Positions 1 to 8,033 of a DNA stretch of 62,369 nucleotides are shown here, one piece after another. Source of the DNA: an uncultured Bacteroides sp. (lineage in GTDB: Bacteria; Bacteroidota; Bacteroidia; Bacteroidales; Bacteroidaceae); the NCBI RefSeq assembly GCF_958445495.1, contig NZ_CAUCSQ010000024.1:1-62369 (forward strand). Direction: 5' to 3'. Numbering within the stretch: position 1 is the first letter of the stretch; each line of letters opens with the position of its first letter. The translations under genes were made by a program, and so were the position numbers. Under the pieces are notes generated by a model. The model ran no database searches. It was not told where the DNA came from and was given only the letters and a program-made list of their open reading frames with translations.

Positions 1-195
1 ATAGGTTCCATAACGTTAGATTTTTAGCAAATATCAGAAAAATGATTGAAAAAATGACGATTGTAACTCGAAAAAATGCATCTGTTATGTAACATTTTGC
101 TATATTTTATTTGTTTTTGTGAGCTGGTATGCATAGAATCGTTTTTTCGTGTATTTTTGCAAATAAAATCTGCGGATAAAATAGAAATAGATGTT

Positions 196-1104
196 ATGGA
201 TATTCAATTTCCTCCTTTTTTACAAAAAGGTGATAAAGTCATTATCGTATCGCCTTCCAGTAAGATAGACAAATTGTTCTTGAAAGGTGCAAAGAAACGG
301 CTCGAATCATGGGGTTTGAAGGTGGTAATGGGGAAGCATGCCGGAGGTGCGTCCGGAAGATATGCCGGAACGGTCAGGCAACGTTTGAAAGATTTGCAGG
401 ATGCGATGGACGATTCGAAGGCAAAGGCTATTTTATGCAGCCGTGGAGGATATGGAGCCGTACATTTGGTGGATAAACTTGATTTTACAGTTTTTTGCGA
501 ACATCCGAAATGGCTGATTGGCTTTAGTGATATCACTGCTTTGCATGGTTTGTTTCAGAAAAACGGATATGCTTCTCTGCACTCATTGATGGCACGGCAT
601 CTTACGGTGGAACCGGAAGATGATGTTTGTGCCGGTTATTTGAAAGATATGTTATTCGGAAACTTGCCTGTGTACACTTGTGAGAAGCATAAACTGAACA
701 GGCGGGGAAGTACGCAGGGAATTTTACGCGGCGGGAATATGGCGGTGGCTTACGGTTTGCGCGGTACTCCCTATGATATTCCGGCGGAAGGGATTGTTTT
801 GTTCATTGAGGATGTCAGTGAACGTCCGCATGCCGTTGAACGTATGATGTATAATCTGAAACTGGGAGGTGTGCTGGGGAAGTTGTCCGGACTGATTGTC
901 GGGCAATTTACGGAGTATGAGGAAGACCGTTCGCTGGGTAAGGATTTGTATGCGGCTTTGGCGGATTTGGTGGCGGAATATGACTATCCGGTATGTTTTA
1001 ATTTTCCGGTAGGGCATGTTACACGTAATTTCCCGTTGATTAGTGGCGCCCGGATAGAGCTTGTTGTCGGAAAGAAAAATGTGGAATTGAAGTTTATTTG
1101 TTAA
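196..1104 (+). CDS. ldcA: LD-carboxypeptidase (peptidase family S66, murein tetrapeptide carboxypeptidase)
   Basis: This is an S66-family serine carboxypeptidase of 302 residues, which removes the terminal D-alanine from murein tetrapeptides during peptidoglycan recycling. The visible catalytic set is Ser111 in GFSDITAL, Glu205 in FIEDVSER and His274 in VGHVTRNFP, the usual Ser-Glu-His order of the family. The open frame extends upstream to position 76, but that extension is hydrophobic, AT-rich and unlike the family, so I start at the ATG at 196 (MDIQFPPFL), just before the conserved KGDKVIIVSPSS strand. No signal peptide is seen from this start, which fits a cytoplasmic recycling enzyme. 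The next gene follows on the same strand after about 70 bases. The family call is firm; the exact substrate is inferred. Confidence 0.9.
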   Translation: MDIQFPPFLQKGDKVIIVSPSSKIDKLFLKGAKKRLESWGLKVVMGKHAGGASGRYAGTVRQRLKDLQDAMDDSKAKAILCSRGGYGAVHLVDKLDFTVFCEHPKWLIGFSDITALHGLFQKNGYASLHSLMARHLTVEPEDDVCAGYLKDMLFGNLPVYTCEKHKLNRRGSTQGILRGGNMAVAYGLRGTPYDIPAEGIVLFIEDVSERPHAVERMMYNLKLGGVLGKLSGLIVGQFTEYEEDRSLGKDLYAALADLVAEYDYPVCFNFPVGHVTRNFPLISGARIELVVGKKNVELKFIC

Positions 1105-1174
1105 TAATCTATGTCATCTGGGTAATACTGTGACGAAAATGACTAATTTTGAGGCTTTAATGAATGAAAGGACG

Positions 1175-2170
1175 ATGAAAAAGAAATCTATGATATCATT
1201 GGCAAGTGCCTTTTTATTGTTCTCGGCTTTTTCTTGCGGAGGAAGCAATAAGGCAAATAATACAAGTGAGCAACGTGAGAAAATTGTTGTGAACGTACCG
1301 CAGTTTGATGCGGACAGTGCTTATTTATATGTAAAGAAGCAGGTTGATTTCGGGCCCCGGGTTCCTAACACCAAGGAACATGTGGCTTGTGGCAATTATC
1401 TTGCGGAGCAATTGGAAGCTTTCGGTGCCCGGGTTACTAATCAATATGCGGATTTGATTGCTTATGACGGTGTGTTGTTGAAGGCAAGGAATATTATCGG
1501 TTCTTATAAACCGGAGTCTAAAAAAAGAATTGCTTTATTTGCGCACTGGGATACCCGTCCGTGGGCAGACAATGACCCTGATGTGAAAAATCATAAGACT
1601 CCTGTCTTAGGAGCGAATGACGGGGCTAGCGGTGTGGGAGTTTTGCTGGAAATAGCCCGTCTGGTGAATCGGCAGCAACCGGAACTGGGCATTGATATAA
1701 TTTTCTTTGATGCGGAAGATTATGGCGCTCCGCAGTTTTACGAAGGCCAGCATAAAGAGGAATTCTGGTGTTTAGGGTCGCAGTACTGGGCGCGTAATCC
1801 TCATGTACAGGGGTATAATGCCCGTTTTGGAATTTTGCTGGATATGGTAGGCGGCGCGGGCAGTGTATTTATGAAGGAAGGATATTCTGAGGAATTTGCT
1901 CCGGATATCAATAAGAAGGTCTGGAAGGCTGCAAAAAAAACAGGCAACGGAAAGGTTTTCATGGATGGAAACGGCGGACTTGTTACGGATGACCATCTGT
2001 TTGTCAATCGTCTGGCTCGTATTAAGACGATTGATATCATACCGTATAATTCTGAAGGGGACTTTACTCCGACTTGGCATACTGTCAATGATAATATGGA
2101 GCATATAGACAGGAATACGCTGAAAGCTGTCGGACAGACGGTGTTGGAAGTCATCTATAATGAAAAATGA
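1175..2170 (+). CDS. Glutaminyl-peptide cyclotransferase-like lipoprotein (M28 fold)
   Basis: This is an M28-fold zinc protein most like bacterial type II glutaminyl cyclases, which turn N-terminal glutamine of exported proteins into pyroglutamate. It starts with a lipoprotein signal (MKKKSMISLASAF, then FSCGG), so it should be anchored in the periplasm. Motifs include AHWDTRPWADND, LGANDGASG, FFDAEDYG and near the end the PTWHTVNDN segment, which match the metal-binding and WHT regions of that group. The frame is open up to 1130, but the ATG at 1175 follows an AAAGGA sequence and begins the signal peptide directly, so I use it. In Bacteroidota such cyclases act on lipoproteins and secreted proteins exposed after signal peptidase cleavage. 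A plain M28 aminopeptidase is the alternative reading. Confidence 0.8.
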   Translation: MKKKSMISLASAFLLFSAFSCGGSNKANNTSEQREKIVVNVPQFDADSAYLYVKKQVDFGPRVPNTKEHVACGNYLAEQLEAFGARVTNQYADLIAYDGVLLKARNIIGSYKPESKKRIALFAHWDTRPWADNDPDVKNHKTPVLGANDGASGVGVLLEIARLVNRQQPELGIDIIFFDAEDYGAPQFYEGQHKEEFWCLGSQYWARNPHVQGYNARFGILLDMVGGAGSVFMKEGYSEEFAPDINKKVWKAAKKTGNGKVFMDGNGGLVTDDHLFVNRLARIKTIDIIPYNSEGDFTPTWHTVNDNMEHIDRNTLKAVGQTVLEVIYNEK

Positions 2171-2272
2171 TAATGGTAATGCGTCAATGTGCTGACTGCC
2201 CAATGAACCGATTGGACGGGAGCATGTTTTCCGGTACGTTGGTATATTGTCTAATTTAATAGTTATTTTATA

Positions 2273-2698
2273 ATGTCAATTAATGAATTACAAGACGAAG
2301 TGATTGCTGAATTCAGTGATTTCGATGATTGGATGGATCGCTATCAGCTACTTATTGACTTGGGAAATGAGCAGGAACCGCTTGATGAGAAATATAAAAC
2401 GGAACAGAATCTGATTGAAGGATGCCAAAGCAGGGTATGGCTTCAGGCGGATGATGTGGATGGAAAAATTGTGTTTAAAGCGGAAAGTGATGCTTTGATT
2501 GTAAAAGGAATTATCGCTTTGTTGATTAAAGTTCTTTCAGGGCATACTCCTGACGAAATATTGAATGCCGACCTTTATTTTATAGATAAGATTGGGTTAA
2601 AGGAACATCTGTCTCCTACACGTAGTAATGGGTTATTGTCTATGGTAAAGCAGATACGGATGTATGCGCTGGCGTTTAAAGCAAAAGAAGGGAAGTAA
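2273..2698 (+). CDS. sufE: SufE family Fe-S cluster assembly sulfur acceptor
   Basis: A 141-residue protein of the SufE family, which accepts sulfur from the cysteine desulfurase SufS and passes it on for iron-sulfur cluster assembly. The active cysteine is Cys51 in the motif LIEGCQSRVWL, and the surrounding pattern (DWMDRYQLLIDLG near the start, KTEQNLIEGC) is typical. Length matches the family. No suf genes lie next to it here, which is common for Bacteroides where suf genes are scattered. Its stop codon sits in the loop of a strong hairpin that ends the transcript against the convergent CPBP gene. Confidence 0.92.
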   Translation: MSINELQDEVIAEFSDFDDWMDRYQLLIDLGNEQEPLDEKYKTEQNLIEGCQSRVWLQADDVDGKIVFKAESDALIVKGIIALLIKVLSGHTPDEILNADLYFIDKIGLKEHLSPTRSNGLLSMVKQIRMYALAFKAKEGK

Positions 2699-2714
2699 AT
2701 GCTTCCCTTTTTTA
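2688..2714 (+). terminator. Rho-independent terminator after sufE
   Basis: Perfect 8-bp stem AAGGGAAG (2688-2695) / CTTCCCTT (2702-2709) with a 6-nt loop, followed by a T run. The sufE stop codon (2696-2698) lies in the loop, so the terminator overlaps the end of the gene. It separates sufE from the convergent protease gene. Confidence 0.8.
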
Positions 2715-3491
2715 TTGTTGTTTTTTGGAAGTAATGCGGTTCATGCCTAGCAGAATGCCGGCAGATACAAGAATCGCACCCGATAAAACAACCGTATATG
2801 GTGTACTGTTAATCAAATCGTTCATACTTTCCACTTCGGGATATTTGATACTGAGATATACCGATAGAGAGTTGTTGAGTATATGCATCAGTATGCATGG
2901 TATCAGGCTACCGGTTTTATAGTAGCTCCATGCCAATAGAATACCGATTAGAAATGCCGGGAGTATCTGGACCGGATTGATGTGGAAGATGCCGAATAAT
3001 AATGCTGAAATAAGAATCGCTTTAGTTGGATGATATTGTTGTAACAGTGCTTTGGTTATTGCTCCGCGGAACAATAATTCTTCAAGTACGGGACCTACGA
3101 TGGCGATTGCCAGAATTCCTCCCCAACCGGATTGGAGGATATTGAAGGATTGTTCCATAAGGTTGGGAAGCCAATCCAGCAGGCTTGTTAATGAAGATAC
3201 GACGAATCCGCATGTAAGGATTGCTATTGCGCTACAAAGCAGATAAGAGGCTGATACGGGTGACCATGATTCCTTTTTCATGCTGATGTAACCTGCTTTC
3301 CATAAATAAATGCCCATCATGATTTGGCCGGTTAATTGTGCCGGAATCATAATCATTTGTGTCAGACGGACTGCATCCGCATCACCTGTAGTTATAAATA
3401 AATAGACGGCACAGGGAATCATAATCAGGATGGGTGCGATAATCTGGGCGATGATAAGGTCTATTAATACTAGTTTGATAGCGGTTTTCAT
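2712..3491 (-). CDS. CPBP family intramembrane glutamic/metalloprotease
   Basis: A 259-residue multi-pass membrane protein of the CPBP (CAAX protease and bacteriocin-processing) family. The signature is the VLEELLFRGA motif at about residues 135-144 (the paired glutamates Glu137-Glu138 and Arg142) and the later LFGIFHINPVQILPAF helix with the conserved histidine. Several hydrophobic helices run through the whole length. Bacterial members act as intramembrane proteases with mostly unknown substrates, some linked to self-immunity against peptides. It is the last gene of a minus-strand cluster and starts only 9 bases after a 29-codon membrane peptide gene, which makes that peptide a candidate partner or substrate. 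Confidence 0.88.
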   Translation of the reverse strand: MKTAIKLVLIDLIIAQIIAPILIMIPCAVYLFITTGDADAVRLTQMIMIPAQLTGQIMMGIYLWKAGYISMKKESWSPVSASYLLCSAIAILTCGFVVSSLTSLLDWLPNLMEQSFNILQSGWGGILAIAIVGPVLEELLFRGAITKALLQQYHPTKAILISALLFGIFHINPVQILPAFLIGILLAWSYYKTGSLIPCILMHILNNSLSVYLSIKYPEVESMNDLINSTPYTVVLSGAILVSAGILLGMNRITSKKQQ

Positions 3492-3500
3492 ACCTTTTTT

Positions 3501-3590
3501 TCATTTGGTTGCGAAGAAATTGCAAATGAACATGGCTAACATGGAGATAGCAATTACTACGAGAGAGATGCTCATAAATGACTTTTGCAT
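3501..3590 (-). CDS. Putative 29-residue single-pass membrane peptide
   Basis: A short open frame with ATG at 3590 and TGA at 3501-3503. The peptide begins MQKSFMSISLVVIAISM and ends NFFATK. The middle is about 18 uninterrupted hydrophobic residues flanked by a lysine at each end, as in a small single-span membrane protein. It lies 30 bases after ribF and 9 bases before the CPBP protease start, on the same strand, in otherwise unused space. I do not recognise a family. The evidence is spacing, composition and the clean start and stop only; chance is possible for so short a frame. Confidence 0.45.
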   Translation of the reverse strand: MQKSFMSISLVVIAISMLAMFICNFFATK

Positions 3591-3620
3591 AAGAATCTAT
3601 TTTTAGTTAGTTTCGGGTTA

Positions 3621-4640
3621 TTAATTGAATGGTTCACCTGTCTGGAAATTGAGTTGTGACCGGTTCTTGCTGGCAAGAAGAATCGTTTCTGCCTCTTCGG
3701 CATCTTTATGGAGTTGGGTTATCAATTCATTGATACCGGAGAATTTCAGTTCAGGACGTGTCCGTTTTATCAGAGTGATCCGAATAAGTTTATTGTATAT
3801 ATCGGAGTGGAAATGAAGGATATTCACCTCTATGGTCCGGTTGGGACCGTTATCGATTGTCGGGCGGATACCTATATTCAACATTCCCATGTATGTTTTT
3901 TCATCCAGTGTTACCCATACGGCATATACGCCGTCAGCCGGAATGAGTTTATCCGGATTGTCTATGTTTAGGTTAGCAGTCGGAAATCCTATTTTTCGTC
4001 CTACCTGGTAGCCGCCTACGACTGTTCCGTCCAGAAAATAGTCATATTGCAGGCAACGGGCCGCTACCTCGACTTCTCCTTCGTGAAGAAGTTTACGAAT
4101 CAAGGAGGAACTTATCGGAATGTTCCGGATGGTTTCTATTTCTATGCGGCCGGTATATGCTTGTGCACGGATTACTTCGATACCGATTTCTTTTCCGTAG
4201 CGTACGTAGTCTTCAAACCCTTCACTGCGGTTATGCCCGAAACGATGGTCGTAACCAATCACCAAACATTCTACCTGATAACGTTCTTTCAGCAATTTTG
4301 CCATGAATTCCCGCGCGGTCAGTTGTGAGATGTCCGGGGTGAAGTCAAGCATTAGGCAATAATCGACTCCCGTATCGGCAAGCAGGTTTATCTTTTCTTC
4401 CAAGGTGGTTAGAAGTTCTGGCCGATAGTCTGTATTCATGACTTTCCGAGGATGAACCGGAAAGGTGACTAGTGCAGAGTGCAGCCCTTTAACCGCCGCT
4501 ATCTCTTTTACTTGCCGGATTAGATAGCGGTGTCCTGCATGTACCCCGTCGAAGAAGCCGATTGTGGCTACGCAGGGTTTGGGAACAATGGCTGTTGCAT
4601 CACGTATTATCTGCATATCTATAAGCTTATTTGCCGACAA
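3621..4640 (-). CDS. ribF: Bifunctional riboflavin kinase / FAD synthetase
   Basis: This enzyme makes FMN from riboflavin and then FAD from FMN. The N-terminal FAD synthetase half carries the nucleotidyltransferase motif FFDGVHAGHRYLI; the C-terminal riboflavin kinase half has VGRKIGFPTANLN and the IEVNILHFHSDIY segment. Total length (up to 339 residues) fits prokaryotic RibF. Two starts are possible: the ATG at 4640 overlaps the upstream HAD gene by 14 bases, and an internal ATG at 4616 (MQIIRDATAI) starts 10 bases after that gene ends. I give the longer form; the shorter one fits the family start equally well. It is co-transcribed with the HAD phosphatase, which could act on flavin or other phosphates, but that link is only by position. 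Confidence 0.95.
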   Translation of the reverse strand: MSANKLIDMQIIRDATAIVPKPCVATIGFFDGVHAGHRYLIRQVKEIAAVKGLHSALVTFPVHPRKVMNTDYRPELLTTLEEKINLLADTGVDYCLMLDFTPDISQLTAREFMAKLLKERYQVECLVIGYDHRFGHNRSEGFEDYVRYGKEIGIEVIRAQAYTGRIEIETIRNIPISSSLIRKLLHEGEVEVAARCLQYDYFLDGTVVGGYQVGRKIGFPTANLNIDNPDKLIPADGVYAVWVTLDEKTYMGMLNIGIRPTIDNGPNRTIEVNILHFHSDIYNKLIRITLIKRTRPELKFSGINELITQLHKDAEEAETILLASKNRSQLNFQTGEPFN

Positions 4641-5250
4641 AGAGATGGCTCCAGTCTTCCCCGGCTTTTGCCGTGTAGGTAGAAATACCTAAATTCCGGG
4701 CGGCTTTACAGTTAATTTCGGAATCGTCGATGAATAGGGTCTCTTCCGGTTCGATTCCGGCATCTTCTAAAATTGTCTTGAATATCTCCGGATCCGGTTT
4801 TGCCATTTTCATTTCAAAGGAGAGGTAGGTTTTCTCAAAATAATCTTCTACTTTGAAAGTACGATAGGGAAATAGGTGTTCGCATGTCCATTTCCAGTGA
4901 ATTTCATTGGTGTTGCTTAACAAATAAACTACGTATTTCTCTCGTAGTTTTAATAGTAGGTCGAGTTTGTATGCCGGTATATCTACCAGGAAGCTGTTCC
5001 AAGCAGTATCGATTTGTTCATCGCTTATCGGCTTATCCGTCATTTCACGGACCTTGTTACGGAATTCGGAAGAACTAATCAAACCTTTTTCCTGTTGCAT
5101 CAGAATGCCGTTTGGGTTGGATATGTCTAATAACTCTCCGATATTCCGGAGTCCTAATTTCTGAAAATTTTCGACACAACACTGACGGTCGAGATTGATA
5201 AGTACTCCGCCTAAATCAATAAGAAGGTTTTTAATTCCTTTACTTTTCAT
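4627..5250 (-). CDS. HAD superfamily phosphatase, subfamily IA (YihX-like)
   Basis: A 207-residue haloacid dehalogenase family hydrolase. Motif I is LLIDLGGVLINL, with Asp12 as the nucleophile and glycine in the usual second-aspartate place, as in YihX-type sugar-phosphate phosphatases. Motif II is LLSNTNEIH and the metal motif is FIDDSEINCKAA. The alpha-helical cap lies between motifs I and II. The gene overlaps the stop of the upstream Ca2+-ATPase by 11 bases and runs into ribF, so the three are translated together. Substrate is not evident from the sequence. Confidence 0.88.
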   Translation of the reverse strand: MKSKGIKNLLIDLGGVLINLDRQCCVENFQKLGLRNIGELLDISNPNGILMQQEKGLISSSEFRNKVREMTDKPISDEQIDTAWNSFLVDIPAYKLDLLLKLREKYVVYLLSNTNEIHWKWTCEHLFPYRTFKVEDYFEKTYLSFEMKMAKPDPEIFKTILEDAGIEPEETLFIDDSEINCKAARNLGISTYTAKAGEDWSHLFVGK

Positions 5251-7942
5251 TTCTTTCTCTTTTGTGACTCATACGTTGAATAAGGCGGACTAATTCCCCT
5301 ATCCATAACACCATAGACGAGACGCCTGTGATGAGAAGCCAAGTTTGCCAGTCGAGCGGTTCTGTACGGAATACAGCTCCGCCGAATTGTACAATCAGGA
5401 ATTGTCCGGCTAAGATAGCAAATACGATAAATTCCATGCCGTACGATTTGGAAAGTCCTTTAAATGCGGAATCGGTAGTTCCGAATACACGTGCGTTAAA
5501 AAGATTCCAGAATTGCAGCATGACGAAGAAGGTAAAAAAGATGGTAAGATTATGTATATCCATCCCTTGTTCGCTATGGTCGAAATAATAAATCATTCCG
5601 AGAAGTATTATCAGGAAAATGCTTCCTGTGCCTACTATATTGGACCACATCGCTTTACTGATGATGAAGTCGGTACTGCGGCGCGGTTTCTCAAGCATTA
5701 CTGTTTCGCTAGGTGGAATAGAGGCCAGTGCCAGGGCGGCAAAAGTATCCATTATCAGATTGACCCATAACATTTGTGTTACGGTCAACGGGAGTTCCGT
5801 ACCGATAACAGAACCCAGCAGGACGATAAGCAGCGCGACAAAGTTGATTGTTAATTGGAACACGATGAAACGCTGGATATTTTTATAAAGCGAACGTCCC
5901 CACATGACTGCGGTTCCGATGCTATTGAACGAGTCGTCAAGCAATGTTATGTCGCTGGCTTCTTTGGCGACGGAGGTCCCTGTCCCCATTGACAAACCTA
6001 CTTGAGCATGGTTCAAGGCAGGGGCGTCGTTTGTTCCGTCTCCGGTTACGGCCACTACCGCTTCTTTTTTCTGGAGTAGTTGTACCAGGCGTTGCTTGTC
6101 TGTAGGACGGGCACGGGACATGATTTTCAGGTCCATAACTCTGTCGAGTGCTTCTTTGTCGCTGAGTTCGGCAAATGCAACGCCGGTGATTCGGTTCTTT
6201 TCGGTATCTGTTTCCGGATTCCAAAGACCTATCTGGCGTGCTATTTCGGTCGCTGTTCCCGGAGTGTCTCCGGTTACGATTTTTATATCAATGCCTGCCG
6301 ATTGGCATTTGGCTACGGCAGCAGGTACGTCCGGGCGAATCGGGTCGGATATGGCAACGACTCCTAAGAAGTTCAAATCGTTTTTTGTTACCAGTTCCGT
6401 ACAGTCGTCGGGGGCATCTTTTTCAACGATTTTAAATGCAAATCCGAGGGTACGCATTGCCATATTCTGGTAGTTCAACAATTGAGCTTCTACTGTTGAA
6501 CGATATTCGACAGTGTCTACCTGTCTTCCGTCTAAGATGACTTCTTTGCATTTGCCTAAAACGATTTCGGGAGCTCCTTTGATATAAAGAATCTTTTTTC
6601 CGATTAATGGGGATTCTACAAGAGTAGCCATGAACTTACGTTCCGTGGAGAACGTCAACTGGTCGAGAACACGTGCGTTTTCACGGAGTTCCAAATAGTT
6701 CTTTCCCTGGCTGTTTAACCACAACAACAAAGCTACTTCTGTAGGGTTTCCTACTCCTTTGGGCTTTTCTCCGGTTTCTGTATTTTCGAGGAAAGCGGTT
6801 GAGTTGGCACTGATTCCTTCCGCAATCAGTGCGCTAATATCGTCGTCTGCCAGATTACGGCCGTCTTTGATTCCGTAGAAATTGGGTTCATGTACCTGCA
6901 TCAGGTTTTGTGTCAGCGTACCGGTTTTATCCGTACAGATGACGGTGATGGCTCCCATCGTTTCGCAAGCATGCATTTTCCGTACCAGATTGTTAGTGGA
7001 AAGCATGCGACGCATATTTAATGCCAGACTGAGGGTGACACTCATCGGTAACCCTTCGGGAACGGCGACTACAATCAGGGTTACGGCCATCATGAAGTAT
7101 TTGAGTGTCCGTTCAAATACCGGAAGCCATTCGTGCCAGCCGTTTAACGTACCGAAATCAAAGTATAACAGTACATCTTTGACAAAGAAAATGAGAAAAG
7201 CAAGACCGGCTACAGTAAAACCTATTTTCCCAATCAGGTTCGCAAGTTTTGTCAATTGTATGTTCAACGGAGTGGGTTCCATATTTTCTTCCGTGCTTTG
7301 ACGGGCCACTTTTCCGATTTCCGTTGCGTCTCCTACATGCAGGACGCGCATGGTGCCATGTCCGTCAACGACTGTAGTGCCGCGCATTACCAGATTGGAG
7401 GCATAGGTGGCCTCTTCGTCGAAATCCGCTTTTACCGTCGTTTTGTTGATGATAGGTTCTCCTGTCAGGTTGGATTCGTTTACCTGCAGGGAGATAGCTT
7501 CTATCAATTCTCCGTCGGCGGGTATCTCTTCTCCTGTTTCCAGAATGATGATATCTCCTACCACTACGTCTTTACGGGGGATTTCCTGTACATGTCCGTT
7601 GCGAATTACTTTAACTAGGGTTTCTTCGTTAACGGCATTGAGCAAGTCGAATTTTTTATTGGCATCATATTCGAAAAAGAAGCCGATGCCTGTAGCCAAT
7701 AGAATAGCGGCTATGATACCTATGGTTTCGGCATATTCATTTTCAATGATAGAAATGATTAGTGAAAATATTGCTGCGATTAGCAGGACACGTACAACCG
7801 GGTCTTCAAATTTTTCAAGATACAGTTTCCATAAAGAAGGACGTTTGGGAGGTGTCAATAGGTTCACACCGTTTTTCTCCCTGCTTTGCAGGACTTCATT
7901 GTCGGTAAGTCCTAAGTGATAATCATTTTTATTTGTACTCAT
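5240..7942 (-). CDS. Calcium-transporting P-type ATPase, PMCA/SERCA type (P2)
   Basis: A 900-residue P-type ATPase that would export Ca2+ across the inner membrane using ATP. All core motifs are present: actuator-domain TGEP at about residues 160-163, the transmembrane PEGLP motif at about 295-299, the phosphorylated Asp338 in DKTGTLTQN, and the hinge VAVTGDGTNDAPALN. The N-terminal domain and the C-terminal block of membrane helices are complete, and the protein ends in a basic tail (RMSHKRERNEK). The PEGLP motif and overall length point to the P2 calcium group rather than heavy-metal pumps. It is the first gene of a minus-strand cluster with the HAD phosphatase and ribF; a TACCTTTG promoter box lies about 30 bases upstream. 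Confidence 0.93.
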   Translation of the reverse strand: MSTNKNDYHLGLTDNEVLQSREKNGVNLLTPPKRPSLWKLYLEKFEDPVVRVLLIAAIFSLIISIIENEYAETIGIIAAILLATGIGFFFEYDANKKFDLLNAVNEETLVKVIRNGHVQEIPRKDVVVGDIIILETGEEIPADGELIEAISLQVNESNLTGEPIINKTTVKADFDEEATYASNLVMRGTTVVDGHGTMRVLHVGDATEIGKVARQSTEENMEPTPLNIQLTKLANLIGKIGFTVAGLAFLIFFVKDVLLYFDFGTLNGWHEWLPVFERTLKYFMMAVTLIVVAVPEGLPMSVTLSLALNMRRMLSTNNLVRKMHACETMGAITVICTDKTGTLTQNLMQVHEPNFYGIKDGRNLADDDISALIAEGISANSTAFLENTETGEKPKGVGNPTEVALLLWLNSQGKNYLELRENARVLDQLTFSTERKFMATLVESPLIGKKILYIKGAPEIVLGKCKEVILDGRQVDTVEYRSTVEAQLLNYQNMAMRTLGFAFKIVEKDAPDDCTELVTKNDLNFLGVVAISDPIRPDVPAAVAKCQSAGIDIKIVTGDTPGTATEIARQIGLWNPETDTEKNRITGVAFAELSDKEALDRVMDLKIMSRARPTDKQRLVQLLQKKEAVVAVTGDGTNDAPALNHAQVGLSMGTGTSVAKEASDITLLDDSFNSIGTAVMWGRSLYKNIQRFIVFQLTINFVALLIVLLGSVIGTELPLTVTQMLWVNLIMDTFAALALASIPPSETVMLEKPRRSTDFIISKAMWSNIVGTGSIFLIILLGMIYYFDHSEQGMDIHNLTIFFTFFVMLQFWNLFNARVFGTTDSAFKGLSKSYGMEFIVFAILAGQFLIVQFGGAVFRTEPLDWQTWLLITGVSSMVLWIGELVRLIQRMSHKRERNEK

Positions 7943-7971
7943 GCAGATACATGCGTTTAGTTTACTCTTTG

Positions 7972-7979
7972 CAAAGGTA
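7972..7979 (-). promoter_or_regulatory. -7 promoter box upstream of the Ca2+-ATPase cluster
   Basis: On the minus strand this reads TACCTTTG, an exact match to the Bacteroides -7 consensus TAnnTTTG, 30 bases before the ATPase start. I see no clear TTTG -33 box. Confidence 0.5.
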
Positions 7980-8033
7980 CAATATATAATCGTGATATAT
8001 ATTTAATTAAAATTTTTTATGAAGTTGATTTTC

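Noticed and set aside
76..195. N-terminal extension of the LD-carboxypeptidase to position 76
   Set aside because: The added 40 residues are unlike the family, and a better start lies at 196 directly before the conserved domain.
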